From: Micrococcales bacterium
GTDB lineage: Bacteria > Actinomycetota > Actinomycetes > S36-B12 > UBA10799
Length of the DNA stretch: 64,000 nt
Direction: 5' to 3'
Assembly: GCA_016703125.1 (NCBI GenBank)
Contig: JADJCR010000002.1
Coordinates: forward strand, 124,001 to 188,000
Shown here in pieces: positions 1-9,982 of the stretch. A model generated the notes under the pieces. That model saw only the letters and a program-made list of their open reading frames with translations, had not been told where the DNA came from and did not search any database. The number at the start of each line of letters is the position of its first letter. Position 1 is the stretch's first letter. The position numbers and the translations under genes are program-made.

Positions 1-1198
1 GTTCGGCCTTCAGGATGGACGACGCGGTGCTGGCCGCGTACGTGCGACAACTCCTCTCGGCTCATCCGCCCGACTCGGAGGTGACCTTCGCGTTCCAGGG
101 CGGAGAGCCGACCCTCATGGGCGTGGACTTCTTCGCCCGGTGCCTGCAGTTGCAGCAGGAGTACAAGCGGCCGGGGCAGCATATCCTCAACACGATCCAG
201 ACGAACGCCACCTTGCTGGACGCGCAGTGGGCCGGGTTCCTGGCCGACAACCGGTTCCTCGTGGGCGTGTCCATCGACGGCCCCCGGGAGATGCATGACG
301 CCTACCGTCGGGACAAAGGCGGCAAACCTACCTACGACCGGGTGGTGACCGGTCTGCGCCACCTTCAGCGAGCCGGCGTCGAATGGAACGCGTTGACCAC
401 CGTCAATGCTGTGAACGGCGACCACGGACTGGAGGTCTACCGCTTCCTGACTCAGGAACTCGGCGCCCAGTTCATACAGTTCATCCCCATCGTCGAGCGG
501 GTGACCGAGGACCTGCTTCCCCTGCCGAGCAGTCCGGGTGGGGCGCCCGGAACCATCGCACCGTCCTGTACACCCAGACCGGCACCGCGGTCACGAACCG
601 CTCCGTGCGCCCGGAGCAGTACGGGCAGTTCCTCGTCGATGCCTTCGAGCACTGGGTCCGCCACGACGTCGGGGAGGTGTTCGTGCAGATGTTCGACACC
701 ACGCTGGCCCATTTCGTCGGGTACGAGAACGCCGGGCTGTGCGTGCACGCCAGGACGTGCGGCGAAGCGCTGGCCCTCGAGCACAACGGTGACGTCTTCT
801 CCTGCGACCACTTCGTCGAGCCCGGCTACCAGGTGGGCAACCTCGCGGACGGCAGGACACTTCTGGAAATGGTGGATTCGCCGGCTCAGCGCGCGTTCGG
901 CAACGCCAAACTCGACACCCTTCCCGACTACTGCCGCCGGTGCGACGTGCGCTTCGCGTGCAACGGGGGCTGCCCCAAGGACCGGTTCGCAACAACGCCG
1001 GACGGCGAACCCGGCCTGCACTACCTGTGCGCGGGCTACCAGCATTTCTTCCGGCACGTGGACAAGCCCATGCGGCTCATGGCCGCGCTGCTGCGGCAGG
1101 GCCACTCGGCCGACGAGGTCCGGGGCTGGTACGCGAAACGGGACGCCCGCCGGGAGTCACAGCAAGCCCGCACACCCAAGGGAAGGACCGCACCATGA
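1..1198 (+). pseudogene. Anaerobic sulfatase maturase-type radical SAM/SPASM protein, 5' partial, frameshifted
   Basis: This family oxidises an active-site Cys or Ser of sulfatases to formylglycine. The reading frame is already open at the left edge, so the CxxxCxxC cluster that binds SAM lies outside the window, and the first in-window ATG (15) is internal. Visible marks are FQGGEPTLMG, the TNATLLD strand and SIDGPREMHD in the first frame. After a one-base-class frameshift near 520-545 come RSVRPEQYGQFLVDAFEHW and a SPASM cysteine set (CVHARTCGEA, CDHFVEPG, CRRCDVRFACNGGCPKDRF). Both halves align end to end with the family, so an indel error is likelier than decay. Its stop overlaps the DUF2252 start as ATGA, implying an operon. 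A sulfatase would be expected just upstream. Confidence 0.8.
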
Positions 1199-1923
1199 GT
1201 ACCCGGACCACTGCGGAGGAGCGTCGAGCCGCGGGCTTGGCGGCGCGGGAGACCGCGCCGCTGGTCAGCCACGCCGAGTGGGAGCCCGCCGATGGCAGGC
1301 GGAATCCCGTCGACATCCTGCGCGCACAGAACGAGGAGCGTCTGGAGTTCCTGGTGCCCGTACGGCATGCCCGCATGCGTGTGTCCCCCTTCACGTTCTA
1401 CGGGGGCGCCGCCGCGATCATGGCCCAGGACCTCAGCCGCACCCAAGAGAGCGGGCTGTGGATACAGGCCGGCGGCGACGCCCACCTGTCCAACTTCGGC
1501 GCCTACGCCTCGCCGAGCCGGGAACTGGTCTTCGACGCCAACGACTTCGACGAAACCCTCCCGGCGCCGTGGGAGTGGGACCTCAAACGGCTCGCCGCCA
1601 GTCTCACCATCGCCGCGCAGAACCTCGACGTGCCTCCGGACAAGCAGCGCAAGGTTGCCGCCCACGCGGTGCACGCGTACCGCACCGCCATGCGGTCATA
1701 CGCACAGAAGCCGGTGATGGACATCTGGTACGAGTACCTCACCGCCGAGGACATCAAGTCGTGGGAGGGCCTGCCCAGCGAGGAGATGCGCGCGCGACTC
1801 GACCGGTTCGCCAGCAAGGCCCGCAGCCGGACCAGCCTGCAAGCCCTTGCGAAACTCACCACGAAGGAGTCCGGACACCTGCGGATCAGAAGCGTGGATA
1901 CCGTTGGCCGCCGGGGCCTCTGA
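1195..1923 (+). pseudogene. DUF2252 protein, C-terminally truncated
   Basis: The gene starts at ATG 1195, overlapping the maturase stop, after GGAAGGACC. Residues 1-235 follow the DUF2252 family, an uncharacterised protein-kinase-like group common in actinobacteria. The stretch GGDAHLSNFG is the usual kinase-like HGDxHxxNF motif, and FDANDFDETLPAPWEWDLKR is diagnostic. The family is normally about 430-450 residues. Here homology stops near HLRIRS (about base 1890) and the frame closes at 1923. The remaining half is not found in any frame downstream. Instead the sequence changes directly into the middle of a LuxR regulator, so a deletion or an assembly join is more likely than a point frameshift. 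Confidence 0.8.
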
Positions 1924-3785
1924 CGGTGGAGGAGCCCGCGTTCTCCCGACATGTGCTCCCCGGGTTCCTGAGCAGTGTGAACTCCCTGCAGCCGGTGACA
2001 GTCGTGCTCGACGATGCCCATCTCATCAGCCAGGCCCCGGCGCGGCAGTTGCTGAAGATGTTCGTCAATGCGCTGCCCGACGGATCGCAGGTGGCGCTGG
2101 TGGGAAGGTCGCTGCAGGGACTCCCGCTCCCGCTGTGGCGGGGTCAGGGCCGCGTCGCCGACATCAGCGCCGACGACCTCAGGTTCACCGTGGCCGAGAC
2201 CCGCGAGGCTCTGGGCCATTTCGTCCAGGGACCGGTCACCGATACCACAGCGCTTCAGGTTCATGAGGCCACCGACGGCTGGCCGGTGGCGGTGTACCTG
2301 ATGTCACAGGCCGGGCCGGGCGCGCGCAGCCTCTCCACCATCGAGGAGTTCATCGAGGTCGAGGTGCTCGGCCCCATGGGGCGGGAACTGCGGTCCTTCG
2401 TAACCTGTACCGCGGCACTGGGTAGCGTCACCGTGGACCTGGCCACCACGGCAACGGGGCAGCACAGAGCCGGCCACTTCCTTGGAGAGGCCATCACCAC
2501 CGTCCTGATCCACAAGACTCAGGACGACTGGTACCGCTACCACCCCCTCCTGCAGGAGTGCGCCACCAGCATCCTGGCGCGTGAGGATCCCGACACCCTT
2601 CGCTATGTCCGAGGGGCGGCCGCGCTGTGGCATCTGGAGCAGGGTCATATCGAGCAGGCCGTCCAGCTCGCCCTTGCTTGCGGCGACCCGCTGGTCCTCG
2701 GCACCGTTCTCTGGCCGGCGGCGCGGATCTCGCTGCTGCAGGGCCGGGCCCGGACTGTCGAGGCTTGGCTTGAGATCGTGGGCGAGAAGACCATCCTGGC
2801 AACACCCGCTCTGGGGATGACGGCGGCCTGGACATATCTCTCACTCAGCGATTTCGGCGCGGTGCTGCGGTACGTGGACGCGGCCGTGCGGCGGATGCCG
2901 CCCGACTGGCAGCAGGACCTCAGCGCCTCGGACATCGCGCCACATCTCGCGGTGCTGCTGGCTACCACCGCTCCGGGCGCAAATGGGCAGCAGGAGGCCA
3001 CCGACCTCGCCCGTGCGGCACTCGCCCGGATACCCGATGAGGATCCGATCCGCGCCCTGAGCACACTCGTCGCCGGCCTGAACATGGCGCTGCTCGGGGA
3101 CCCTGCCGCCATCACGGTCGTGGCGCGCGCCGCAGCCCTGGCGAAGACCACGGGCATCCCGTCGACGGAGGTCGAGGCTCGAGTCATCCTCGGGCTGCTG
3201 CACATGGTCGCCGGTGACGACACCGCCGGCTGCGAGCAAGTCGAGGCGGCCGACAGCATCTACGCGTTCCACGACCTTCGGGCGATGATGTCGACCACGG
3301 GCATCCTGGTCCTCGGTAGGGTCGGCCTGCTCGCCTTCCGCGGTCGGCACGAGGATTCCCGCGTAGCGATGGCCGAACTGGACCGGTTCACTTCCCGACT
3401 GACTCCGACCTTCCCCTGGTTCCGGTCACTGGCAGGCGGGGTTCTGGCCTTCAGTTGCGCCCGGCACGGAGACCTCGACGACTTCAGCCGGTACCTCAGT
3501 TGGTGCGACGAGACCGAAGTTGTCGGCGGTGGTCTCTGCCAGCGATGGGCGGCCAGGGCCCGGCAGGAATACGCGGTCAGCAGCCCGCTGCGCCACCTCA
3601 GCCCCGCCGAACTGCGGGTGTGGGAATTGCTCAAGGGCCGCATGACCCTCAGCGAGATCGCGGGCGTGCTGTTCCTGTCCCGCGAGACGGTGAAGACGCA
3701 CACCGTGTCCATCTACCGCAAGTTGGGGGTGTCCTCCCGGCGCGATGCACAGGACCTGGCCGAGGCGTGGGGCCGAGCCGGTTGA
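1899..3785 (+). pseudogene. LuxR-family (MalT-like) transcriptional regulator, N-terminally truncated
   Basis: The large LuxR/MalT type comprises a STAND-class ATPase, TPR-like repeats and a C-terminal LuxR DNA-binding domain. What remains begins close to the Walker B-like motif VVLDDAHLIS, so the P-loop and the first 100 or more residues are missing. A helical repeat region follows (bases about 2600-3550), and the HTH ends the protein (LSPAELRVWELL, then SRETVKTHTVSIYRKLGVSS). GTG 1926 could initiate a shortened protein, but without Walker A it should not work normally. The stretch upstream of about 1895 in this frame is a shadow of the DUF2252 and maturase genes, so the whole open frame is not one protein. 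Confidence 0.75.
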
Positions 3786-3792
3786 GACGCGG

Positions 3793-4194
3793 CTAGCGCA
3801 GTTCAGCCGCAGCCTCGGCGATGACCTCCGGGTCCCCGGCCGTCGGTATCCACGGCAGTACGAGGCCGTCTTTGCCGGCGAAGCGCGGAACGACGTGCAG
3901 ATGGAAGTGGAAGACGGTCTGCCACGCCGCGGCGCCACACGCGTTCAGGATGTTGACACCGTCGGCGCCGAGCCGGTCCAGGGCGCGCCGCGCGATCTCC
4001 TGGGCCAGGTGGCTGCATGCGGCCAGGTCCGCCTCCCCGACCTCCATCAGGTCCGCCGCGTGGGCCTTCGGGATCACCAGCGCGTGCCCCCGGGTCGCGG
4101 GGTTGATGTCCATGAAGGCGAGCGCCCGCTCGGTCTCGGCGATCTGCAGGGACGGCAGGTCGCCGGAGACGATGGCACAGAAGATGCAGGTCAT
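3793..4194 (-). CDS. HIT family hydrolase
   Basis: This is a 133-residue histidine-triad protein, probably a purine nucleoside phosphoramidase or dinucleotide hydrolase of the Hint group. The catalytic triad motif HFHLHVVPRF is intact, and the N-terminal CIFC matches Hint-type proteins that start with a zinc-linked MTxCIFC segment. ATG 4194 was chosen because it puts CIFC at residues 3-6; an in-frame ATG further upstream would add only a few unconserved residues. It converges on the LuxR fragment with about 7 bases between stops, and is divergent from the alkylation-repeat gene. The length is normal for the family. Confidence 0.88.
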   Translation of the reverse strand: MTCIFCAIVSGDLPSLQIAETERALAFMDINPATRGHALVIPKAHAADLMEVGEADLAACSHLAQEIARRALDRLGADGVNILNACGAAAWQTVFHFHLHVVPRFAGKDGLVLPWIPTAGDPEVIAEAAAELR

Positions 4195-4218
4195 GGCCGT
4201 GAGCATAGGGTGTGCGCC

Positions 4219-5157
4219 ATGGCCGCGCCCTTGAAGGAACAGTACGGTCCGCAAGTGGTCGCCCGTCTGGCGGACACCCTGCCTGTGGATCGCCGCGACT
4301 TCCTCGCCGAGTGCCTTGACGGCTTCGAGGACCTCGGCCTCATGGACCGCGCCCGACAGGTCGCGGCCGTGATGCACGACCATCTCGACCCCGACCCGGC
4401 AACCGCGGTGCGGCAGGTGCATGCGGCCATCGGAAGTCGGCGCGAGCCCGGCATTGCGGCGTTCTTCTACAACCCGCACTCGATGTTCATCAGCACCTAC
4501 GGTTTGCCCGTCTTCGAGGAGTCCCTGGCTGCGAGCTACGACCTCACGAAGGTCTTCACCGCGGAGTTCTGCATCCGGCCGTTCATCGTGGAGCATCCGC
4601 AGACCATGATCAGGCTGAGGCAGTGGAGCCACGACCCCGATGAGCACGTGCGGAAGGACGACCCCTCCGACTATGTGCTGCGGTCGGTGGGCAACAACCT
4701 CAACGACATCGCCAAGGACCACCCGCAGCGCGCTGTCGAGGTCGCGGCGACGTGGATGCCAGGGCGACGACGGCTGGTACGCCGGGGCCTGCGGACGCTG
4801 GTCAAGGCCGGCGATCCGGCCGCGCTGGCAGTGCTGGGCTACGAGCCGTTAGAGGTGGCCGCGCGCGCAGATCTGCCCCGGGAGATCGCCATCGGCGAAA
4901 CCTTGCGCCTGGCCATCGAGTTGTCCGGCCGCGGCCGGGCCCTGGTCGACATCGTCGTGCACTTCGTCAAGGCCAACGGGTCCACCTCCCGCAAGGTGTT
5001 CACCGGCGGCGAGTTCGCTCTCGACGGCACGGCGACGATCCGCCGGTCGATCAGTTTCGCCCAGCACAGCACGCGGCGTCACTATCCCGGAGCGCATCGG
5101 ATCGGGGTGATCATCAACGGCGTGGAGAAGGAGATCGGTACGGTTGCTGTGGTTTGA
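4219..5157 (+). CDS. DNA alkylation repeat protein (AlkC/AlkD-like), internally shortened
   Basis: The protein has 312 residues and is built of HEAT-like repeats, resembling the AlkC/AlkD group of alkylpurine DNA glycosylases and their relatives. Characteristic parts are FFYNPHSMFISTYGL, AEFCIRPFIV, WSHDPDEHVR and DDPSDYVLRSVGNNLNDIAK. In relatives, HVR is followed by a segment of roughly 35 residues (RRLASEGxRPRLPW and onward) before DDPSDYV. Here HVR joins KDDPSDYV directly, in frame, at about base 4655. The last third (GETLRLAIELSG to the end) is a beta-rich domain seen in longer family members. ATG 4219 gives the first homologous residue. The internal gap removes one whole repeat, so activity is doubtful unless it is an assembly collapse. 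Confidence 0.8.
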   Translation: MAAPLKEQYGPQVVARLADTLPVDRRDFLAECLDGFEDLGLMDRARQVAAVMHDHLDPDPATAVRQVHAAIGSRREPGIAAFFYNPHSMFISTYGLPVFEESLAASYDLTKVFTAEFCIRPFIVEHPQTMIRLRQWSHDPDEHVRKDDPSDYVLRSVGNNLNDIAKDHPQRAVEVAATWMPGRRRLVRRGLRTLVKAGDPAALAVLGYEPLEVAARADLPREIAIGETLRLAIELSGRGRALVDIVVHFVKANGSTSRKVFTGGEFALDGTATIRRSISFAQHSTRRHYPGAHRIGVIINGVEKEIGTVAVV

Positions 5158-5176
5158 TCACCCGTAACGGGTGATC
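5156..5176. terminator. Perfect inverted repeat overlapping a stop codon
   Basis: Ten-base arms GATCACCCGT and ACGGGTGATC flank a single central A. The element begins inside the stop codon of the alkylation-repeat gene and ends 43 bases before the next start. There is no T-run. It could act as a transcription terminator or, given the near-absence of a loop, as a protein-binding operator for the downstream membrane protein gene. Confidence 0.45.
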
Positions 5177-5219
5177 CGTGCGCCCAGCGGTCACGTCAGG
5201 ATAGTTTGGGAGGTCCGAC

Positions 5220-6566
5220 ATGAGCGACGTCGCAGGAACGCCGGAACAATCCGAGGTCCGTCGACTGCAGCAGCAGGTCGCCGACCTGGAGAGGCAATTG
5301 GGTAACGCGCAGCCGACGCCGAAACCGAAGCGCTACTGGGTGCGCACCTTCTGGTCCACGGTGCTGATCGTAACCGCGTGTCTACTCGCACCCCTTTCGA
5401 TGGTCTCGGTGTGGGCGCGCGGCGAGGTCACCGACACCGACCGGTACGTGCAAACCGTCGCGCCCCTGGCACAGGACCCGGCGATCCAGCAGGCCGTCAC
5501 CAACCGGATCACCGAGCAGATCTTCACCTACGTGGATGTGCAGGCGCTGACCAGCGACGCGGTGTCGACCATCTCGGCGAACCGCAGCCTGACTCCACAG
5601 CAGACCGCCGCCCTGCAGGCGCTGGCCGGTCCCATCTCCCAGGGCGTCCAGTCGTACACCGAGGACGCAGTGGCCAAAGTCGTCCAATCCGAGCAGTTCG
5701 AGGCCGCATGGCTCGAGGCAAACACCCTGGTGCACCAACGGCTCAACGAGGCACTCAGCGGCCAGAACACCGACCGTGCATTGCAGGTACAGAACAACCA
5801 AGTGGTTCTCGACCTGGGCAATCTCGTCAACCAAGTCAAGGAATTGCTGATCAGCAAGGGCTTCACGGTCGCCGAGAAGATCCCCACCACCGATGCCACC
5901 ATCGTGCTCTTCAATGTCCCCAACGCCTCTGCGCTCCAGACCGGGTACAACGTCCTGAACACGGTTGGCTTCTGGCTGCCACTGATCGCCATCGCGCTGG
6001 CCGTCCTGGGTGTCTTCGTGGCCCGCACCCCGCGCAAGGCCCTGGCCTGGTTCGGATTCGGCCTGATGCTCGCCATGGCGGTGGGCGCCGGGATGCTCGC
6101 GTTCGGCCGCATGACCTACCTGAACGACTTGCCCGCCACCGTGGACACTGCGGCCGCCACGGCCTTCTTCGATCAGTTCACCGTGTTCCTCAAGCAAGCC
6201 ATGTGGGCTGGCGCGACTGCCGGTCTGGTGCTGTTCCTGGGTGGTCTGCTGCTGGGACCGAGCCGGGTCGCCAGCGGCATCCGTTCGGTGCCGGTCAAGG
6301 CCGCCGACGGAATCCAACATTGGTTGTCGTCGCTGGGTCTGCACATGAACGGGATCCGGACGTGGGTCGCCGGGCAGGCTGCCGGCCTGCGGATCGCGGC
6401 CGCCCTCGTGGCACTGGTTCTGATAATGCTGCAGCGCTACAAGACAGCGGAGTTGATCCTGTGGACCACAGCCGGTCTGCTGGTCGCGCTCTTCGTGATC
6501 CAGATCCTCGCCTCCGGCGTGGTGGGAGAGGAGGAGGTCGTGGTCGCCGAGGAGGTCACGACGTAG
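5220..6566 (+). CDS. Coiled-coil multi-pass membrane protein of unknown function
   Basis: I recognise the general type (actinobacterial conserved membrane protein) but no function. The protein is 448 residues long. An N-terminal coiled coil (about residues 11-30, EVRRLQQQVADLERQLG) precedes transmembrane segment 1 (43-66). A large extracytoplasmic region (about 67-240) begins ARGEVTDTDRYVQTVAPLA and is rich in Gln and amphipathic helices. Five further hydrophobic segments lie in the C-terminal half, and the tail is acidic (EEEVVVAEEV). The start at ATG 5220 has a good GGGAGG ribosome site. It stands alone between the alkylation-repeat gene and asd on the same strand. Confidence 0.8.
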   Translation: MSDVAGTPEQSEVRRLQQQVADLERQLGNAQPTPKPKRYWVRTFWSTVLIVTACLLAPLSMVSVWARGEVTDTDRYVQTVAPLAQDPAIQQAVTNRITEQIFTYVDVQALTSDAVSTISANRSLTPQQTAALQALAGPISQGVQSYTEDAVAKVVQSEQFEAAWLEANTLVHQRLNEALSGQNTDRALQVQNNQVVLDLGNLVNQVKELLISKGFTVAEKIPTTDATIVLFNVPNASALQTGYNVLNTVGFWLPLIAIALAVLGVFVARTPRKALAWFGFGLMLAMAVGAGMLAFGRMTYLNDLPATVDTAAATAFFDQFTVFLKQAMWAGATAGLVLFLGGLLLGPSRVASGIRSVPVKAADGIQHWLSSLGLHMNGIRTWVAGQAAGLRIAAALVALVLIMLQRYKTAELILWTTAGLLVALFVIQILASGVVGEEEVVVAEEVTT

Positions 6567-6618
6567 GGCGCGGAAACGCCTGCCTCCGGGGCCGGGTCGC
6601 ACCGATACCCTGGGACTC

Positions 6619-7638
6619 ATGGACGTAGGAGTCTTCGGAGCAACCGGCCAGGTCGGCGGGGTCATGCGCACCCTGCTGGCGCAGCGCAACTTCCCGCTGG
6701 ATCGTGTGCGCTACTTCGCCTCGGCGCGCAGCGCGGGGACGACGCTGCCGTGGGGTGACGACCAGCTCATCGTCGAGGACGCCGCCACAGCGGACTTCTC
6801 GGGTCTCGACATCGCGCTTTTCTCCGCCGGTGCCACCACCAGCCGCGCCATCGCGCCGAAGGTGGCCGCCGCGGGGGCGGTCGTCGTGGACAACTCCTCG
6901 GCGTTCCGCATGGATCCCGAGGTGCCGCTGGTGGTGGCCGAGGTCAACCCCGGGGCGCTGGACTCCATTCCCAAGGGCATCGTCGCCAACCCCAACTGCA
7001 CGACCATGGCCGCCATGCCGGCCCTCAAACCGCTGCACGAGGACGCCGGCCTGGTGCGGCTGATCGTGAGCACGTACCAGGCGGTGTCCGGCGCCGGTTT
7101 GGCAGGCGTGAACGAGTTGCAGGAGCAGGTGCTCGCCGGCGCCAAGGACGACAACCTGCCGGGCCTGACCTATGACGGCGGCGCGGTCGGCCTGCCCGAA
7201 CCGTCGAAGTTCCCCGGCACCATCGCGTTCAACGTACTCGCCCAGGCCGGGAACTTCGTCGACGACGGCTCGGGGGAGACCGACGAGGAGCAGAAGCTGC
7301 GCAACGAGAGTCGCAAGATCCTCGACATCCCGGACCTGCGGGTCTCCGGGACCTGCGTGCGGGTGCCGGTGTTCACCGGGCACAGCCTGTCGATCCATGC
7401 GGAGTTCCAGCGGCCGATGAGCGTTGCCCGGGCCCGGCAGTTGTTGCAGGACGCCCCGGGTGTGGTGGTCACGGAGGTGCCGACGCCGCTGCAGGCCGCC
7501 GGCCAGGACCCCAGTTATGTGGGGCGGTTCCGGCAGGACGGGGAGAACGGGTTGGCCTTCTTCGTCAGCAACGACAACCTGCGGAAAGGGGCGGCGCTCA
7601 ACGCGATCCAGATCGCGGAGTTGCTCGCGGCGCGGTGA
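6619..7638 (+). CDS. asd: Aspartate-semialdehyde dehydrogenase
   Basis: The enzyme makes aspartate semialdehyde from aspartyl phosphate, the branch step to lysine/DAP, threonine and methionine. The 339 residues are complete for the family. They include the NADP-binding GATGQVG at residues 7-13, FSAGATTS, the DNSSAFRMDPEVPLVV segment, the catalytic cysteine in NPNCTT and the substrate-binding STYQAVSGAG. A TAnnnT box (TACCCT) lies about ten bases before ATG 6619 with no ribosome site, which suggests a leaderless transcript. In many actinobacteria asd follows lysC; here lysC is 32 kb away on the other strand. The 3' end is followed by a strong inverted repeat. Confidence 0.95.
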   Translation: MDVGVFGATGQVGGVMRTLLAQRNFPLDRVRYFASARSAGTTLPWGDDQLIVEDAATADFSGLDIALFSAGATTSRAIAPKVAAAGAVVVDNSSAFRMDPEVPLVVAEVNPGALDSIPKGIVANPNCTTMAAMPALKPLHEDAGLVRLIVSTYQAVSGAGLAGVNELQEQVLAGAKDDNLPGLTYDGGAVGLPEPSKFPGTIAFNVLAQAGNFVDDGSGETDEEQKLRNESRKILDIPDLRVSGTCVRVPVFTGHSLSIHAEFQRPMSVARARQLLQDAPGVVVTEVPTPLQAAGQDPSYVGRFRQDGENGLAFFVSNDNLRKGAALNAIQIAELLAAR

Positions 7639-7651
7639 GGCGGCCCGGGCC

Positions 7652-7717
7652 GTTGGTTGACGCTCGTGCAGTTGGTTGACGCTCAGCGCCCGACGAACCT
7701 CAACCAACTGCACGAGC
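7652..7717. repeat. Intergenic hairpin repeat (family A), probable bidirectional terminator
   Basis: GCTCGTGCAGTTGGTTGA (7662-7679) is perfectly complementary to 7700-7717, giving an 18-bp stem with a 20-base loop between the convergent asd and fdhF-like genes. Within it GTTGGTTGACGCTC occurs twice (7652-7665, 7671-7684). The same 18-mer recurs at 53998-54015, so it is a dispersed element and not a one-off terminator. Confidence 0.7.
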
Positions 7718-7740
7718 ACCATCCAACGTGCCGGCGCCGG

Positions 7741-9892
7741 TCACACCTTCCGCAACTCCACCGGCACCGATTTGAACGCCGGCGTCTGCGACTGGGGGTC
7801 GAGCCGGGAGTCGACAAGGACGTTGGCCTCGGGGAAGTACATCGCCACACATTTGCGGGCGATATCGATGATCGCCGCACGCACCCGCATGCTCCCAACC
7901 GACGATCTCACCTCCACCGAGTCTCCCTCGCGCACCCTCAGTAGCGCGGCGTCTACGGCGTTGAGCATCACCACGTCGCGCGACGTGTTGCCCCGGTACA
8001 GGTCCTCGTCGTCATACACGACCGTGTTGAACTGCCCCTCGGAGCGGATCGTCATCAACTGGAACCCGGGCACCGGCGACGGCACCTCGACCACCCGGAA
8101 GCGCGCCCTCCCATCGTCGGTCAAGAACTCCGGCTCGTGGAACGTGCGCCCACCGACCTGGAACTCCCCGTCGGACTCGATGCGTGACACCGGTTCGTAG
8201 CCGGGCACTACGGCGGCGATGGCGTCCCGGAGGTTGCGGTGCGAGCGCAGGGCCGTCCAGTCGAACCGGTCGGCACCCATCGCCTCATGCGCGAGGCCGG
8301 CCAGCACGTCGGTCTCCGACCGCAACTCCTGCGCGATGGCCGGATAGCCGCCGTCGGAGAGCCGCACGTAGTTGAACATCGACTCCTGCGTCGTGGCCTG
8401 CGCCTCCTCGTCACGGGCAAGCACGGGGAGGATCACCATCGTGCGGCCGTTGCCGTGGAAATGCCCCGGGTTGAGCTTGGTCGTCAAGGACACCGTGACG
8501 TCGATGTTCCGCATCGCCCGTGCCGCCCACTCGCTGTCCGGGTTGCTGCCCCACAGATTGCCGCCCACCAGCACGGCCACGTCGATCTCGCCCCGTTCCG
8601 CGGCCCGCATGGAGGCGTGCGTGTCCTGACCCGCGGCGGGCACCACGATCCCGAACCGCCGCTCCAACTCGTTGGCGAACGCTCCCTTCAGCGTCGGCGA
8701 CACCCCCATCGAGCCGACCCCCTGGATGTTGGAATGGCCGCGGATGGGCATCAAGCCGGCACCCGGCTGGCCGAGGAATCCCCGCGCCAGCGCGAGATTA
8801 CCCAAGGCACGGATGTTGTCCGTTCCGTGCTCGTGGTGGGTCAGCCCCATGGACCACATGAAGATGCCCCGGCGGGCCCGCGAGATCAGACCGGCGGCGG
8901 CACGGATGTCGGCCAGCGGCACGCCCGACGCCTGCGCCAGTTCCTCGACGTCGAGCCCCGCGACATGCGCGCACTGCCTCCGCACCCGAGGTGTGCGCCC
9001 CGACGAAGCCCTCATCCCACTCGACCAGCGCCAGCAGCGCGGTGAACAACGCGATGTCCCCGCCGATGCGTGGCTGCAGGTACAGGTCACTGACCTGCGA
9101 CCCGGCGGCCAGACTACGGGCATCCGACGGCAGCCGGAAACGCCGTAGTCCCAGCTCGGCGATCGGGTTGACCACTATGACTTTCCCACCGCGGCGGCGC
9201 AGGTCGATGAGTTGGGTGATGAGCCGGGGGTGGTTGCTCGCCGGGTTCGCGCCGGCCACCAGCACTAGATCAGCCTTCGCGAGGTCATGCAGGGTCGTGG
9301 ATGCCGTGCCGCTGCCGTAGATGTCCGCCAGGGCCACACTCGACGCGTTGTGGCAGTAGAACGAGCAGTTGTGGATGTTCGGCGAACCGTACGCACGCGC
9401 CACGAGTTGCATGAGGAACGCCGATTCGTTTCCCGACCGACCACTGGCGTACCAGAAGGTGCGATCCGGCGCGGCAGCCCGTAGCGCTCCGCCCGCGATG
9501 CCGAGGGCCTCGTCCCACCCGACCCGCTCGAAGTGGTGCTGGCCCGGGCGCAGCACCACCGGGAAGCCCAGCCGGCCGAGGTTCTCGGCCCGTGCGCTGG
9601 TCAGCACCCGCAGTCCTGCCAGGTCGTTGGCGGCGAAGAACGACTCCGGGATGGCCGGTTGCAGGTCCGCGGCCTGGGCCTGAACGGACTTCTTGCAGAC
9701 CTCCGGGAAGTGGCCGGCCTCGTTGACCATCCCGCCCTTCTGCCCACCCATCCCCAGCGCGCAGGTCTTACACGTGTTCCTGGACTTCAAGCGTTTGGCG
9801 ACCTCGGTGAACTCCCCCGTGCCCCAGGCCTTGCGCATGACATAAGCGATCGCCGGCAGGCCACCGGCCGCCTTCACCCGGGGTTGCGCCAT
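7741..9892 (-). CDS. FdhF/YdeP-family molybdopterin oxidoreductase, frameshifted
   Basis: This is a cytoplasmic bis-MGD molybdoenzyme of the FdhF/YdeP type, about 720 residues as usual. YdeP in E. coli is linked to acid resistance and its substrate is unknown, so formate activity should not be assumed. The N-terminus has the typical CKTCALGMGGQKGGMVNE and CKKSVQAQ. The middle has YASGRSGNESAFLMQL and VAGANPASNHPR. The second half has WSMGLTHHEHGTDNIRALGN, GHSNIQGVGSMG and the C-terminal MGD-binding barrel (FNTVVYDDEDLYRGN). The two halves are in different frames, with the break near 8965-8995 and no sequence lost. ATG 9892 is preferred to GTG 9901. The Moco genes at 29-34 kb would supply its cofactor. 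Confidence 0.85.
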
Positions 9893-9982
9893 GGCGACCA
9901 CCGTAGACCTCCCCCCGTGCGGGGGATGGCGGGACGTGGCCGGAACGCGCAGACTTGGTGCACTCCGACGAGAGGAACTGAC

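Noticed and set aside
15..3785. One 1256-residue open frame that looks like a single giant protein
   Set aside because: Its three parts belong to different genes: radical SAM up to about 520, antisense/offset shadow of DUF2252 in the middle, and LuxR from about 1899. Frame runs of this length arise from high GC.
7741..9892. Calling the molybdoenzyme a formate dehydrogenase
   Set aside because: The N-terminal CKTCALGMGGQKGG pattern is that of the YdeP branch, which has no established formate activity.
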